DNA of 5,542 nt from DATADD01 sp046262355 (GTDB lineage Bacteria > Actinomycetota > CADDZG01 > WHSQ01): positions 1 through 5,542 of the forward strand of contig JBHEMX010000012.1 in assembly GCA_046262355.1 (NCBI GenBank). The letters run 5' to 3'. Shown one piece after another: positions 5,542 through 5,542 of the stretch. Each line of letters opens with the position of its first letter. Within the stretch, counting starts at the first letter, position 1. Both the position numbers and the translations under genes were made by a program. Under the pieces are notes generated by a model. The model was given only the letters and a program-made list of their open reading frames with translations. It did no database searches and had not been told where the DNA came from.

Positions 5542-5542
5542 G

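Noticed and set aside
5408..5542. tRNA or other known structured RNA in the right-hand intergenic stretch
   Set aside because: The fold is a single long hairpin without cloverleaf arms, T-loop or CCA-type features.

Overview
The window is GC-rich, tightly packed bacterial DNA. It carries amino-acid biosynthesis genes and two small non-coding stretches that hold inverted repeats. The SerC has the motifs of the actinobacterial-type phosphoserine aminotransferase (GRFGSGPSKVR, GTSHR, APQKCFASDGG). The serA product has the long form with an inserted allosteric domain and a C-terminal ACT domain. Together with the GC content, this points to a member of the Actinomycetota. Class and genus cannot be fixed from the sequence alone.

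Layout: bases 1-96 hold the N-terminal end of a leftward gene for a small GlsB/YeaQ/YmgE (transglycosylase-associated) membrane protein, cut by the window edge. Bases 97-480 contain no convincing gene. They hold a cluster of short hairpins (183-230) and two related 49-bp palindromes plus a shortened third copy, with left ends 93 and 88 bp apart. Bases 481-4161 are a leftward set transcribed in the order serC, serA, ilvE with short gaps, so very probably one operon. After a 37-bp divergent intergenic region, a rightward class I aminotransferase of the aspartate aminotransferase family runs from 4199 to 5407. The last 135 bases contain no gene. Nearly all of that stretch from 5436 to 5541 is one long imperfect palindrome.

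How the genes work together: SerA oxidises 3-phosphoglycerate to 3-phosphohydroxypyruvate and SerC transaminates this with glutamate to O-phosphoserine. The phosphatase SerB is not in the window. IlvE performs the last step of valine, leucine and isoleucine synthesis, also using glutamate. The divergent aminotransferase most likely interconverts aspartate/oxaloacetate and glutamate/2-oxoglutarate. Three PLP enzymes sharing the glutamate/2-oxoglutarate pair therefore sit side by side.

The protein-coding part is ordinary primary metabolism, and I see no evidence of a new multi-gene system. The parts worth a second look are the non-coding elements: the spaced hairpin array at 239-448, the 106-nt palindrome at 5436-5541, and the very compact serC/aminotransferase divergent start region, where the rightward gene may be leaderless.
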